Source: Streptomyces hyderabadensis
GTDB lineage: Bacteria > Actinomycetota > Actinomycetes > Streptomycetales > Streptomycetaceae
DNA: 64,000 nucleotides
Direction of reading: 5' to 3'
NCBI RefSeq assembly: GCF_020404845.1
Contig: NZ_JAIOJZ010000018.1
Coordinates: forward strand, 1 to 64,000
Shown: positions 1 through 8,800 of the stretch, piece after piece
Layout of the letters: every line of letters starts with the position of its first letter
How positions within the stretch are numbered: the first letter of the stretch is position 1
Translations under genes and position numbers: made by a program
The notes under the pieces: model-generated
Seen by the model: the letters and a program-made list of their open reading frames with translations, nothing else
Databases searched by the model: none
Told to the model about the DNA's origin: nothing

Positions 1-203
1 GCCCCCCTCCCGACCCCCCGGGGGCGGCCCGTGGGCCCGCCCGCGCCGGACTCCCGCTGCCCGCCGACCGCCACGCCGCGGTCGCGGCCACCGCCCGTCA
101 CATCCACTCCGTCGTCACCGTCCTGCGGGAGCTGGACTTCGCCGACACCCCGCCCGCCACCGCCTACCGCGCGGAACAGGAGACGCCCGATGCAGCCGTA
201 TGA
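1..203 (+). CDS. AtzG-like (DUF4089) small protein, 3' part only
   Basis: The open frame runs in from the left edge and stops with TGA at 201-203; no start lies in the window. The visible tail of about 66 residues has the pattern of AtzG/DUF4089 proteins: a 'GLPLPADR' stretch, an Ala-rich helix and an ending with 'ATAYRA'. These are short partners that precede AtzF/GatA-type amidases. The stop overlaps the next amidase start by 14 bp, so the two are probably translated together. The first 45 bases are proline-coding and weakly protein-like. Family call from pattern memory. Confidence 0.6.
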   Translation, partial: PPPDPPGAARGPARAGLPLPADRHAAVAATARHIHSVVTVLRELDFADTPPATAYRAEQETPDAAV

Positions 204-1581
204 ACTCACGCTCGGCGCGGCCGCCGAGGCCGTCCGGGACCGGCGCCTGTCCCCCGTCGAGCTGGTGGACTCCGTCCTGGAGCACCTCGGACGGGCGGAG
301 CCGCGCCTGCAGGCCTACGTCACCGTCACCGCGGAGCACGCCCGCCGGGCCGCGCGCGCGGCCGAGGCCGAGATCGCAGCCGGCCGTCACCGCGGTCCGC
401 TGCACGGCATCCCGATGGGCCTCAAGGACCTGATCGACGTCGCGGGCCTCGCGACATCGGCCAGTTCACGGGTCCGCGCCGGTCACCGCGCGGCGGCGGA
501 CAGCACCGTCGCCGCCCGGCTGGAGGCGGCCGGCGCGGTGCTGGTCGGCAAGACCCACACCCACGAGTTCGCCTACGGGCTGACCACCCCGCAGACCAGC
601 AACGCGTGGCACACCGGCCGGGTGGCCGGGGGCTCCAGCGGTGGGTCCGCCGTGGCCGTCGCCGCGGGTACCGCCACCTTCGCCCTGGGCACCGACACCG
701 GGGGTTCGATCCGGGTGCCCGCCGCACTGAACGGGGTGGTAGGGCTCAAGCCGACGTACGGCCTCGTCCCCAGGCACGGGGTCACGTCCCTGTCCTGGTC
801 ACTGGACCACGTCGGTCCGATCACCCGCACCGTCGAGGACGCCGCGCTGGTGCTGACCGCCCTGGCCGGGCACGATCCCCGCGACCCCGCCTCGCTGACC
901 GCGCCCGCCACCGACTACCGGCCGGTCACGGGCGGCGACCTCAGGGGGCTGCGGGTCGGCGTGCCGCGCACCTACTACTTCGACCACGTCGACCCGGAGG
1001 TGGCGGCCGCCGTCCGGCGCGCGATCGACCAGCTCGCGGCACTCGGCGCACGTCTCGTCGAGGTCGAGATCCCCATGACCCGCTACATCCAGGCCACCCA
1101 GTGGGGCCTGATGGTGCCCGAGGCCACCGCGTACCACGAGCGCACGCTGCGCACGGTCCCCGACCTCTACCGGTCCGACGTCCGCGTCCTGCTGGAGGCG
1201 GGTGAACTGATGTCCGCCGGTGACTACCTGCGCGCCCAGCGCTCCCGGACCCTCATGCGGCGGGAGTGGGCGGCCGTGCTGCGCCAGGTGGACCTGATCG
1301 CCGCCCCCACCGTCCCGGCGACCGCCGTGGAGTCCGGCCAGGAGTCGATCACCTGGGCCGACGGCACCACCGAGGCCGTGTCCGACGCCTACGTACGCCT
1401 GTCGTCCCCCGCCAACATCACCGGCGTACCCTCCCTGTCCCTGCCGGTCGGCCACGACACGGCCGGGCTCCCCATCGGCATGCAGCTGCTCGGCCCGCCG
1501 CTCGGGGAGCGCCTGCTCCTGCGGGTCGGTCACGCCTACGAACAGACCCGGCCGGCCCGTGGGCTCGCGCGCGCCGCGTGA
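190..1581 (+). CDS. Amidase (amidase signature family)
   Basis: A 463-residue cytoplasmic hydrolase of the amidase-signature family. The Ser-cisSer-Lys triad can be read: K79 in 'GLKD', cis-Ser S149 in 'GGSSGGS', nucleophile S173 in 'TGGSIRVP', with the usual 24-residue spacing between the serines. The ATG at 190 has AGGAGA at 178-183 and gives the standard family N-terminus; the open frame extends upstream to 31, but that part is the neighbour gene in another frame. Coupled to the AtzG-like gene, it resembles AtzE/AtzF-like or GatA-like amidases that cleave small amides. The substrate cannot be told from sequence. A TetR gene follows 48 bp downstream and may control the pair. Confidence 0.9.
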   Translation: MQPYELTLGAAAEAVRDRRLSPVELVDSVLEHLGRAEPRLQAYVTVTAEHARRAARAAEAEIAAGRHRGPLHGIPMGLKDLIDVAGLATSASSRVRAGHRAAADSTVAARLEAAGAVLVGKTHTHEFAYGLTTPQTSNAWHTGRVAGGSSGGSAVAVAAGTATFALGTDTGGSIRVPAALNGVVGLKPTYGLVPRHGVTSLSWSLDHVGPITRTVEDAALVLTALAGHDPRDPASLTAPATDYRPVTGGDLRGLRVGVPRTYYFDHVDPEVAAAVRRAIDQLAALGARLVEVEIPMTRYIQATQWGLMVPEATAYHERTLRTVPDLYRSDVRVLLEAGELMSAGDYLRAQRSRTLMRREWAAVLRQVDLIAAPTVPATAVESGQESITWADGTTEAVSDAYVRLSSPANITGVPSLSLPVGHDTAGLPIGMQLLGPPLGERLLLRVGHAYEQTRPARGLARAA

Positions 1582-1629
1582 ACGCCACCGACCCCTTAGA
1601 CGCAATGATTTTGCTTTAAGCTGGGCGTC

Positions 1630-2193
1630 ATGAGCAGGCAGATGGTGCGTCCCGGCGGGCGCAGTGCCCGGGTCCAGGCAGCGGTGCACGCCGCCGTGCG
1701 CGAGCTGGCGTCGGAGGTGGGGCGGGACGCCCTGACCGTACCGCTCGTCGCCCGGCGCGCGGGCGTGACACCGTCGACGATCTACCGGCGCTGGGGAGAC
1801 CTCCAGGAACTGCTGTCGGACGTCGCGGTGGAGCGCCTGCGCCCCGAGGCCTCCCCCGGTGACCACGGTGACCTGTACGCCGACCTGACGGCCTGGGCCG
1901 AGCAGTTCCTGGACGAGATGGCCTCCCCCGCCGGCCGCTCCTACATCCGCGACGCCCTGCTCGGCGACCCGGACGGCAGCAATGCCGGCCAGTGCTCCGC
2001 CTACGCCGCCGAGCAGCTCGAAACCGTCCTCGCCCGTGCGGCCGGCCGCGGGGACGTCACGCCCGATGTCGAGACCGTCATGGACGGCGTCGTCGCCCCC
2101 TTGATGTACCGCATCCTCTTCCGCCCGGACGGGCTCGACGCTCCGTACGCGCACCGGCTCGTCGCACAGGCCCTGGGGCGGACCGGCCCCTGA
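1630..2193 (+). CDS. TetR/AcrR family regulator
   Basis: A 187-residue one-component repressor. The N-terminal helix-turn-helix lies near residues 36-56 ('VARRAGVTPSTIYRRW') and is typical of TetR proteins; the C-terminal ligand domain looks like the TetR_C_16/PF16859 type. The ATG at 1630 has only a poor Shine-Dalgarno, so the transcript may have a very short leader. A GCAA-N5-TTGC repeat (1602-1614) sits just ahead. It follows the amidase on the same strand and precedes pntA; its target is unknown. Confidence 0.88.
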   Translation: MSRQMVRPGGRSARVQAAVHAAVRELASEVGRDALTVPLVARRAGVTPSTIYRRWGDLQELLSDVAVERLRPEASPGDHGDLYADLTAWAEQFLDEMASPAGRSYIRDALLGDPDGSNAGQCSAYAAEQLETVLARAAGRGDVTPDVETVMDGVVAPLMYRILFRPDGLDAPYAHRLVAQALGRTGP

Positions 2194-2347
2194 CCGGGGA
2201 AGCCCGCGCAAGTCGGCAGTCTCTCTCCCCCCGCCCCGGCTTCCCGCACAAGGCGGCCGGAGCCGACCCGGGATCAGCGTTTTCGGTGCCCCGCCGCCCT
2301 CCTGTGGGTACGGAACCGGGCAACAACGCCTCGACGAGAGACTGGAC

Positions 2348-3919
2348 ATGACTGGACACCAATCCGTTCACCACCCGCCGCAACGCGTCGGCGTCGTCGC
2401 CGAGTCCCTGCCCGGGGAGACCCGCGTCGCCGCGACACCCCCGACGGTTCGCCTGCTGCTCGGCCTCGGTTACGAGGTCGTCGTCGAGCCGGGGGCCGGC
2501 GCGGCCTCCGGGTTCGGTGACGAGGCCTACGCCGAGGCGGGGGCGAGCCTCGGCGAGGCCTGGGCCGCGGACGTCGTGCTCAAGGTCAACGCGCCGGCCG
2601 ACGAGGAGATCGCGAAACTGCGCGCGGGTACGACGCTCGTGGCCCTCGTCGCTCCGGCGCAGCGGCCCGAGCTGCTGGAGGCGCTCGCCGCGCGTGAGGT
2701 CACGGTGCTCGCCCTGGACGCGGTGCCGCGGATTTCGCGGGCCCAGTCGATGGACGTGCTCAGCTCCATGGCGAACATCGCCGGTTACCGGGCGGTGATC
2801 GAGGCGGCCCATGTCTTCGGACGCTTCTTCACCGGGCAGGTCACCGCGGCGGGCAAGGTGCCGCCCGCGAAGGTCCTGGTCGCCGGGGCCGGGGTCGCGG
2901 GGCTCGCCGCCATCGGGGCCGCCTCCAGCCTGGGCGCGATCGTGCGGGCCACCGATCCCCGGCCCGAGGTCGCGGACCAGGTCAAGTCGCTCGGCGGCGA
3001 GTACCTGCCGGTGGCCGCCGCCCAGCAGGACAGCACCGACGGCTACGCCAAGGCCACCACCGCGGACTACGACCGGGCCGCCGCCGAGCTGTACCGCGCG
3101 CAGGCCGCGGAGGTGGACGTCGTGATCACCACCGCGCTGGTCCCGGGCCGCCCCGCACCGCGGCTGCTGACCGCCGAGGACGTGGCCGCGATGAGACCCG
3201 GCAGCGTCGTCGTCGACATGGCCGCCGCCCAGGGCGGCAACGTCGAGGGGACCGTCCCGGGCCGGAGCGTGGTGACCGGCAACGGCGTGACCCTCATCGG
3301 CTACACGGACCTGGCGTCCCGGCTGCCCGCCCAGGCGTCCCAGCTGTTCGGCACCAACCTGGTCAACCTGCTGCGGCTGCTCACCCCCGGCAAGGACGGC
3401 CGGATCGTCATCGACTTCGACGACGTGGTGCAGCGGGCCGTGACCGTGGTCCGCGCCGGCACGGTCACCTGGCCCCCGCCCCCGGTCTCCGTGTCGGCGG
3501 CTCCGCCCGCCACCGCCCCGGCGGCGGCCACCGCCGCCCCGGTGGGCGCGAAGCCGTCCCGCCTCACCCCGGCGGGGCGCTTCGGCCTGATCGGCCTCGG
3601 CATGCTGGCGGCCTTCCTGCTGGTCGCCTTCGCTCCGGCCCAACTCGCGGAGAACTTCACCGTGTTCGCGCTGGCGGTGGTCATCGGCTACTACGTGATC
3701 GGCAAGGTCCACCACTCCCTGCACACCCCGCTGATGTCGGTGACCAACGCCATCTCGGGGATCGTGGTGATCGGTGCCCTGGTGCAGATCGGGCACGAGA
3801 GCGCACTCGTCACGGTGCTGTCCTTCGTGGCGATCCTGCTGACGAGCGTCAACATCTTCGGAGGTTTCGCCGTCACCCGCCGCATGCTGTCCATGTTCTC
3901 GAGAGGCGAGCCCCGATGA
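2348..3919 (+). CDS. pntA: NAD(P) transhydrogenase subunit alpha
   Basis: PntA of the proton-translocating Re/Si-specific transhydrogenase, which uses proton motive force to reduce NADP+ with NADH at the membrane. In 523 residues (E. coli about 510) it has the NAD(H)-binding domain I with the conserved 'RAQSMDVLSSMANIAGYRAV' block (131-150) and the Rossmann 'GAGVAG' (180-185). An Ala/Pro linker near residues 378-400 follows, then about four C-terminal membrane helices. It is the fused alpha form, not the split alpha1/alpha2 form. The last codons overlap the pntB start (ATGA), indicating coupled translation. Confidence 0.95.
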   Translation: MTGHQSVHHPPQRVGVVAESLPGETRVAATPPTVRLLLGLGYEVVVEPGAGAASGFGDEAYAEAGASLGEAWAADVVLKVNAPADEEIAKLRAGTTLVALVAPAQRPELLEALAAREVTVLALDAVPRISRAQSMDVLSSMANIAGYRAVIEAAHVFGRFFTGQVTAAGKVPPAKVLVAGAGVAGLAAIGAASSLGAIVRATDPRPEVADQVKSLGGEYLPVAAAQQDSTDGYAKATTADYDRAAAELYRAQAAEVDVVITTALVPGRPAPRLLTAEDVAAMRPGSVVVDMAAAQGGNVEGTVPGRSVVTGNGVTLIGYTDLASRLPAQASQLFGTNLVNLLRLLTPGKDGRIVIDFDDVVQRAVTVVRAGTVTWPPPPVSVSAAPPATAPAAATAAPVGAKPSRLTPAGRFGLIGLGMLAAFLLVAFAPAQLAENFTVFALAVVIGYYVIGKVHHSLHTPLMSVTNAISGIVVIGALVQIGHESALVTVLSFVAILLTSVNIFGGFAVTRRMLSMFSRGEPR

Positions 3920-5376
3920 CGTCCATGACCGCCTCCCGCGCCGCCGACCTGGTGGCGGCGCTGTTGTTCGTGCTCAGCCTCGCCGGTCTGTCCCAGCACC
4001 GGACGTCACGCGCCGGCGTCGTCTACGGCGTCGTGGGGATGGCGCTCGCCCTGGTCGCCACCGTCGTGGTCTCGGCGCAGAGCGTGTCCGCCGGGCCGGT
4101 CGCGCTGATCCTGCTGGCCACGGTGATCGGCGCCGCGGCGGGCCTGTGGCGGGCGCGGCGCGTGGAGATGACGCAGATGCCCGAACTGATCGCGGTGCTG
4201 CACAGTTTCGTCGGTCTCGCGGCCGTCCTGGTCGGCTGGAACAGCTATCTGGAGGTCGAGGCCCACGGCTCGCATGGCCGCATCGCCGACGAGCTCATCG
4301 GCATCCATCACGCCGAGGTGTACATCGGCGTCTTCATCGGCGCGGTGACCTTCACCGGATCCGTGGTCGCGTACCTGAAGCTGTCCGCGCGGATCAAGTC
4401 CCGGCCGCTGATGCTGCCCGGCAAGAACGCCCTCAACCTGGGGGCGCTGGGCCTGTTCGTGGTACTGACGGTCTGGTTCACCGTCAGCCCGGGCCTTCCG
4501 CTGATGGTGGCGGTCACGCTCCTGGCGCTCGCGCTGGGCTGGCACCTGGTGGCCTCGATCGGCGGCGGCGACATGCCCGTGGTCGTCTCGATGCTCAACA
4601 GCTACTCCGGCTGGGCCGCGGCGGCGGCCGGTTTCCTGCTCGACAACAACCTCCTCATCGTCACCGGGGCGCTGGTCGGTTCCTCCGGCGCGTATCTGAG
4701 CTACATCATGTGCCAGGCGATGAACCGTTCGTTCCTCTCCGTCATCGCCGGCGGCTTCGGCATCGAGGCCCCTCCGGGCGGCGTGGACGAGCAGGGCGAG
4801 CACCACGAGATACAGCCGCACGAGGCCGCCGAACTGCTCGCGCGGGCGCGGTCGGTAGTGATCACCCCCGGTTACGGCATGGCCGTGGCGCAGGCCCAGC
4901 ATCCGGTCGCGGAGCTGACGCGGCGGCTGCGCGAGCGGGGGGTCGACGTGCGCTTCGGCGTCCACCCCGTCGCCGGGCGGCTGCCCGGTCACATGAACGT
5001 GCTGCTGGCCGAGGCGAAGGTGCCGTACGACATCGTCCTGGAGATGGACGAGATCAACGACGACTTCGCCGACACCTCGGTCGTGCTGGTCATCGGTGCC
5101 AACGACACGGTCAACCCCTCGGCGACCGAGGACCCCGCCAGCCCGATCGCGGGCATGCCCGTGCTGCGGGTCTGGGAGGCGGAGCAGGTCGTCGTCTTCA
5201 AGCGGTCGATGGCCTCCGGCTACGCGGGCGTGCAGAACCCGCTGTTCTTCCGGGAGAACAGCAGCATGCTCTTCGGCGACGCCAAGCAGAGCGTCGAGGG
5301 GATCCTGCGTGCTCTCGGCCCGGAGACCGGACGGGAGCCCGCGTCCCGTGCACCGGGGGTGACGGCCGCACGGTGA
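3916..5376 (+). CDS. pntB: NAD(P) transhydrogenase subunit beta
   Basis: PntB, 486 residues: about eight or nine transmembrane helices forming the proton channel, followed by the NADP(H)-binding domain III. Domain III motifs seen are 'PGYGMAVAQAQHPV', 'GVHPVAGRLPGHMNVLLAEA' and 'GANDTVNP'. The start overlaps the pntA stop by four bases. The subunits form the complete enzyme that supplies NADPH to anabolism, plausibly including secondary metabolism. The gene ends 36 bp from a convergent gene. Confidence 0.95.
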   Translation: MTSMTASRAADLVAALLFVLSLAGLSQHRTSRAGVVYGVVGMALALVATVVVSAQSVSAGPVALILLATVIGAAAGLWRARRVEMTQMPELIAVLHSFVGLAAVLVGWNSYLEVEAHGSHGRIADELIGIHHAEVYIGVFIGAVTFTGSVVAYLKLSARIKSRPLMLPGKNALNLGALGLFVVLTVWFTVSPGLPLMVAVTLLALALGWHLVASIGGGDMPVVVSMLNSYSGWAAAAAGFLLDNNLLIVTGALVGSSGAYLSYIMCQAMNRSFLSVIAGGFGIEAPPGGVDEQGEHHEIQPHEAAELLARARSVVITPGYGMAVAQAQHPVAELTRRLRERGVDVRFGVHPVAGRLPGHMNVLLAEAKVPYDIVLEMDEINDDFADTSVVLVIGANDTVNPSATEDPASPIAGMPVLRVWEAEQVVVFKRSMASGYAGVQNPLFFRENSSMLFGDAKQSVEGILRALGPETGREPASRAPGVTAAR

Positions 5377-5412
5377 CCCGGCTGGTGGTGCGGAAGGGGG
5401 ACGGCCGCGCCC

Positions 5413-5856
5413 TCACTCGCGGGGGGCCTCGAACGCCTGGGCGACGGCGAGGCTGTCCTCGTACACGTGGTGGCGGGTGACCAGACCGTTCTCCACGGTG
5501 AGGTGGAGTGCGAAGCGGGCGCGGTACGCGCGTCCGGTGGACCGGGCGGTCTGGCGGATCTCGCCGAGCACCACCGCGTCGTTCCCGTCGACGAGGATGC
5601 GCTCCACCTCGGTGGCCGCCTGTTCCGGCACGTGGTGCCCGGCCAGCTCGCGGTAGTGGGCCGCCGCGTCCGCCCGGGTGGACCGGTGACGGATCCAGGG
5701 CGTGGCGGGGCGACCGTGCTCGGCCTCGGGCCAGTCGAGTTTCCAGTCGCCCTGCTCGGCGTACAGCTCGGCGATGTGCTCGGGGTCGCCGGTGCCGATC
5801 CTGCGCAGCAGCTCCTGCACGACGGAGCGGGTGTGCGTCGACGTGGCCGTGGACAT
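5413..5856 (-). CDS. SnoaL-like / NTF2-fold protein
   Basis: A 147-residue NTF2-superfamily protein. The pattern is an N-terminal helix pair ('VVQELLRRIGTGDPEHIAELYAEQGDW') followed by a curved beta-sheet ending in 'HHVYEDSLAVAQAF', as in SnoaL-like domains. Members include polyketide cyclases, isomerases and many of unknown function. AAGGAGG lies seven bases before the ATG. It is convergent with pntB. No biosynthetic genes are near, so a cyclase role is not supported. Confidence 0.75.
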   Translation of the reverse strand: MSTATSTHTRSVVQELLRRIGTGDPEHIAELYAEQGDWKLDWPEAEHGRPATPWIRHRSTRADAAAHYRELAGHHVPEQAATEVERILVDGNDAVVLGEIRQTARSTGRAYRARFALHLTVENGLVTRHHVYEDSLAVAQAFEAPRE

Positions 5857-5965
5857 GGCGGAACCTCCTTCGGAGCCGCATCCCGTCGACGCGGCGCGGC
5901 CCCCATCCTGTCGATCCGCGCCGGGCGGGGCGATTACCTCCGGGGTAGGGCGGGCGCCGACTCCC

Positions 5966-6325
5966 TCAGGAATCGTTGAGCCACTGGGCGAGGGCGGCCG
6001 CCTCGCTGTGGTCCACGTCCTTGGTGGCCGTGAGCAGGGTCACCGTCGCCCCTGCCGAGAGGTCGCGCAGCCGCTGCAGCGCGGCCCGGTGGCCGGGGTC
6101 CTCCAGTTCGGCGAAGTAGCGGCGCCGGAATTCGTCGTAGCGCTCCGGATCGTGGTGGTACCAGCGGCGCAGTTCGGTCGACGGGGCGACGTCGCGCAGC
6201 CACTCGTCGAGAGCGGCCTTCTCCTTGCTCATGCCACGCGGCCACAGACGGTCGACGAGCACGCGCTTGCCGTCCTGTGGCGTGGGGCTGTCGTAGATTC
6301 TCCGGTATCCGACCCGTGCAGCCAT
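5966..6325 (-). CDS. DUF488 family protein
   Basis: A 119-residue protein with hallmark DUF488 blocks: 'RIYDSPTPQDGKRVLVDRLW' near the N-terminus, 'PRGMSKEKAALDEWLRDVAP', and 'FRRRYFAEL'. The family is widespread in bacteria and of uncertain biochemical role. The open frame extends upstream to 6427, but the ATG at 6325 has GGAAGGTGG in front and gives the normal family length. Confidence 0.85.
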   Translation of the reverse strand: MAARVGYRRIYDSPTPQDGKRVLVDRLWPRGMSKEKAALDEWLRDVAPSTELRRWYHHDPERYDEFRRRYFAELEDPGHRAALQRLRDLSAGATVTLLTATKDVDHSEAAALAQWLNDS

Positions 6326-6428
6326 GACCCACCTTCCGGCGACGCCCCCGCGACGCCTTCCCTTGTGCCGTTCCGTCCAGACGAACCGCCACCACGGGCC
6401 CGGACACGGGCTCCCGGCGGCGCTCACC

Positions 6429-6833
6429 TCAGGCTCGCACGCGCGGCCAGCCGGCCAGGCCCTCCCCGCCGGGAGGCTGTGCGACGGCCCGCTCCACGGA
6501 GTCGTGGAAGGAGTAGACCGCCCCCAGGCCGCCGAGGGCGAAGACGTGCAGGAGCCGCCGGTCGGAGCAGGCGATCCGCAGTGATCCGTGATGGTCGCGG
6601 ATGCGCTTGGTCACGGCGACGATCATGCCGAGCCCCATGGAGTCGATGAACGGGGTGTCGCACAGGTCCAGCACGAAGTGCCGGTGGCCCTCGGCGAGCC
6701 GCCGGACGACCTCGGCCCGGACGAGCGGCGCGAACGCGATGTCGATCTCCTCGTCGGCCCGGACGACCGTCCAGCCGTTCGCCATCCGCCAGCCGACCTG
6801 CACGTCCGGCCCCGCGACGCCCTGCTCACGCAC
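6429..6833 (-). CDS. STAS-domain anti-sigma factor antagonist
   Basis: A 134-residue single STAS-domain protein like SpoIIAA/RsbV/BldG. The phosphorylatable-serine motif is present as 'DLCDTPFIDSMGLGMIV', with Ser in 'DSMGLG'. Such proteins bind anti-sigma kinases and release the sigma factor when unphosphorylated. A GTG at 6833 with GGGGAG about 8 bases upstream is the better start; the ATG at 6875 has no ribosome-binding site. No anti-sigma kinase adjoins it, although a kinase-like ATPase lies at 9894. Confidence 0.85.
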   Translation of the reverse strand: MREQGVAGPDVQVGWRMANGWTVVRADEEIDIAFAPLVRAEVVRRLAEGHRHFVLDLCDTPFIDSMGLGMIVAVTKRIRDHHGSLRIACSDRRLLHVFALGGLGAVYSFHDSVERAVAQPPGGEGLAGWPRVRA

Positions 6834-6918
6834 GCTCTGACTCCCCTGCGACTCTGTCCGATTTACCCGTCTCATCCAGGAAAAGCGCTACGGCCGCGGT
6901 GTCACAAGAGCCCGGTTT

Positions 6919-7677
6919 TCAGATGGTGAGCGAGAGCCCCTGGGACACCCGCTGGGCGGTGGTGAGCAGCGTCGTCACGGCCTCGTCGAGACAGGACGTG
7001 CGGTTGACGTCCAGGGAGATGCCGAGGGATCCGATGGTGTCGCCCCGGCGGACGGGGACCGCGACGCAGGCGGTGCCCAGACGGTACTCCTCCAAGTCGG
7101 TCACCGCCGGGCGGTGCCGGGAGGCGTCGAGGCGGCGCAGCAGCTCGGCACGGTAGGTGATGGTGCGCGGAGTGAGGTCGTTCATCGTGTGGCGGGAGAG
7201 GTAATCGGCGCGGGCCTCGGCGTCCAGCTCGCGCAGCACGCTCTTGCCGAGCGCCGTGGCGTGTCCCGCGTCCTCGAAGCCGACCCAGAGATCGACACGG
7301 GGCGCCTTCGGACCGTCCACGATCTCCGCCACCCGGATCTCGCCATCCTCGTAAAGGGTCAGGTAGGCCGCGGCCGACAGGTCGTCCCGCAGCTCGGCGA
7401 GCGTGGGACGGACCCTGCTGAGTGCCGTCTGGTCGCGGCTTCCCGCGTGCAGCGTGCCCAGCCGCTCGCCCAGGACGAACGTGCCGTCCTCAAGCTTGCG
7501 CACGTAGCCGTCGTGGACCATGGTGCGCAGCAGGTGGTAGGTGGTGCCCAGGGCCAGGCCGGTCTCGCGCGCCAGCTGCTTGGCCGGTACGCCGCTCTCG
7601 TGGGCGCCCACGGCCTCCATCAGCCGGAACGCTCGCTGCACCGAGGTGATGAGCGTGGGGCCCTCCTGACCGCTCAC
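6919..7677 (-). CDS. IclR family transcriptional regulator
   Basis: A 252-residue IclR protein: N-terminal winged helix ('SVQRAFRLMEAVG', 'AKQLARETGLALGTTYHLLRTM') and C-terminal effector domain ('GHATALGKSVLREL', 'DLEEYRLGTACVAVPVR'). The GTG at 7677 is preceded closely by GGAGG; the long open frame further upstream is the shadow of the methyltransferase gene. It lies 41 bp downstream of that gene on the same strand and could be read from the same transcript. Ligand and targets unknown. Confidence 0.88.
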   Translation of the reverse strand: MSGQEGPTLITSVQRAFRLMEAVGAHESGVPAKQLARETGLALGTTYHLLRTMVHDGYVRKLEDGTFVLGERLGTLHAGSRDQTALSRVRPTLAELRDDLSAAAYLTLYEDGEIRVAEIVDGPKAPRVDLWVGFEDAGHATALGKSVLRELDAEARADYLSRHTMNDLTPRTITYRAELLRRLDASRHRPAVTDLEEYRLGTACVAVPVRRGDTIGSLGISLDVNRTSCLDEAVTTLLTTAQRVSQGLSLTI

Positions 7678-7718
7678 CCCTCCACCCTGCGCCCGGCCGC
7701 GGGGGTGCGGCAAGTGGG

Positions 7719-8534
7719 TCAGGGCTTGATGCCCACCCCGGTCCACAGGCTCACCTCGGCGTCGGTGGGCGCGTCGGTGCCGGTGGACGGCTCCGGCCGC
7801 CAGCGGTGACCGACGCTCACGCCGGGTTCGAGGAGGTCGAGCCCGTCGAAGAAGCGGGTGACGTCCTTCTGCGAGCGGAACTGCACCGGCGTGCCCGCCC
7901 CGGTGTAGATGTCCGTGACCTTCTCCCAGGTGGGCGGGTCGAAGTCGGGCGTGCAGTGACTCAGCGCGAGCGCGCTGCCCGACGGGAGCGCCGCCATCAG
8001 CCGGTCGACGATGCCGTACGGGTCGCCGGCGTCGGTGATGAAGTGCATCAGGGCGTTCAGCGAGAGGGCGACCGGCTGGGACAGGTCGAGCACCTCGGCC
8101 AGCTCCGGGGCGCTCAGCAGGGCGTCGGGGTCGTTGACGTCGGCCTCGATGTAGGTGGTGCGGCCCTCGGGGGTGCTGCGCATCAGGCGCTCGGCGTACT
8201 TGAGGACGAGCGGGTCGTTGTCGGCGTAGACCACCCGGGCCTCGGGGACCACGGACTGTGCCACCTGGTGCACGTTCGGCTCGGTGGGGATGCCCGTGCC
8301 GATGTCCAGCCACTGCCGGATGCCGTGCTCCCGCGCCAGTACGCGAGTGGCGCGGTGCATGAAGGCGCGGTTCTCCCGGGCGCAGGTGAAGATGCCCGGG
8401 TAGGCCTCGGCGACCGCTTCGGCGGCCTGTTTGTCGACCGGGAAGTGGTCCTTGCCGCCGAGGTAGTAGTCGTACATGCGGGCCGAGTGCGGCCTGCTGG
8501 TGTCGAGGCCTCGCGCGGCGTGGGTGTTGCTCAT
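7719..8534 (-). CDS. SAM-dependent methyltransferase (PF04672/DUF574)
   Basis: A 271-residue protein of the actinomycete-specific PF04672 methyltransferase family. Visible are the N-terminal 'RMYDYYLGGKDHFPVDKQAA', SAM motif I 'LDIGTGIPTEPNVHQVAQ', the acidic 'YADNDPLVL', and a 'RFFDGLDLLEPGVSVGHRWRP' tail. Members are numerous in Streptomyces and few have known substrates. The ATG overlaps the upstream DUF397 stop by four bases, so it belongs to the WhiJ-like regulator operon. A second family member begins at the right edge of the window. Confidence 0.9.
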   Translation of the reverse strand: MSNTHAARGLDTSRPHSARMYDYYLGGKDHFPVDKQAAEAVAEAYPGIFTCARENRAFMHRATRVLAREHGIRQWLDIGTGIPTEPNVHQVAQSVVPEARVVYADNDPLVLKYAERLMRSTPEGRTTYIEADVNDPDALLSAPELAEVLDLSQPVALSLNALMHFITDAGDPYGIVDRLMAALPSGSALALSHCTPDFDPPTWEKVTDIYTGAGTPVQFRSQKDVTRFFDGLDLLEPGVSVGHRWRPEPSTGTDAPTDAEVSLWTGVGIKP

Positions 8535-8800
8535 CGTGTTCCCTTCGGAAGGCCGGCCGTGAGGTGGTCCGCCATGCCCTGCTTGACTCCCCGGACGAAC
8601 GCGCCGATCTCCTCCGGCGTGTAGATGAGCGCGGGGCCGGACGGGTCGGTGGACTGGCGCATCGCGACGCGTCCGTCGGCCAGGCGCTTGGTCTCCACGC
8701 ACTGGCCGCCGTTGGGTCCGCTCCACGGGCGCTCCCAGCCGCTGTCGCCGAGGTCGCAGGCGGGCATCCCGTTGTAGACGGGGTCGTCGGTGCTGCTCAT
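8531..8800 (-). CDS. DUF397 domain protein (BldB/WhiJ-associated type)
   Basis: An 89-residue DUF397 protein; the core includes 'SGWERPWSGPNGGQCVETK' and 'RQSTDPSGPALIYTPEE'. In Streptomyces, such small proteins are usually encoded beside a WhiJ-like DNA-binding protein and help set its activity. Start and stop each overlap a neighbour by four bases (ATGA), giving a coupled trio. The start has AAGGAGTA just upstream. Confidence 0.88.
   Translation of the reverse strand: MSSTDDPVYNGMPACDLGDSGWERPWSGPNGGQCVETKRLADGRVAMRQSTDPSGPALIYTPEEIGAFVRGVKQGMADHLTAGLPKGTR

Noticed and set aside
799..3796. Long minus-strand open frames (516 and 572 residues) opposite the amidase, tetR and pntA genes
   Set aside because: They are the GC-driven antisense shadows of well-identified plus-strand genes and show no domain pattern.
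5413..5856. Polyketide cyclase assignment for the SnoaL-like protein
   Set aside because: There is no polyketide gene nearby and the fold is shared by many unrelated enzymes.
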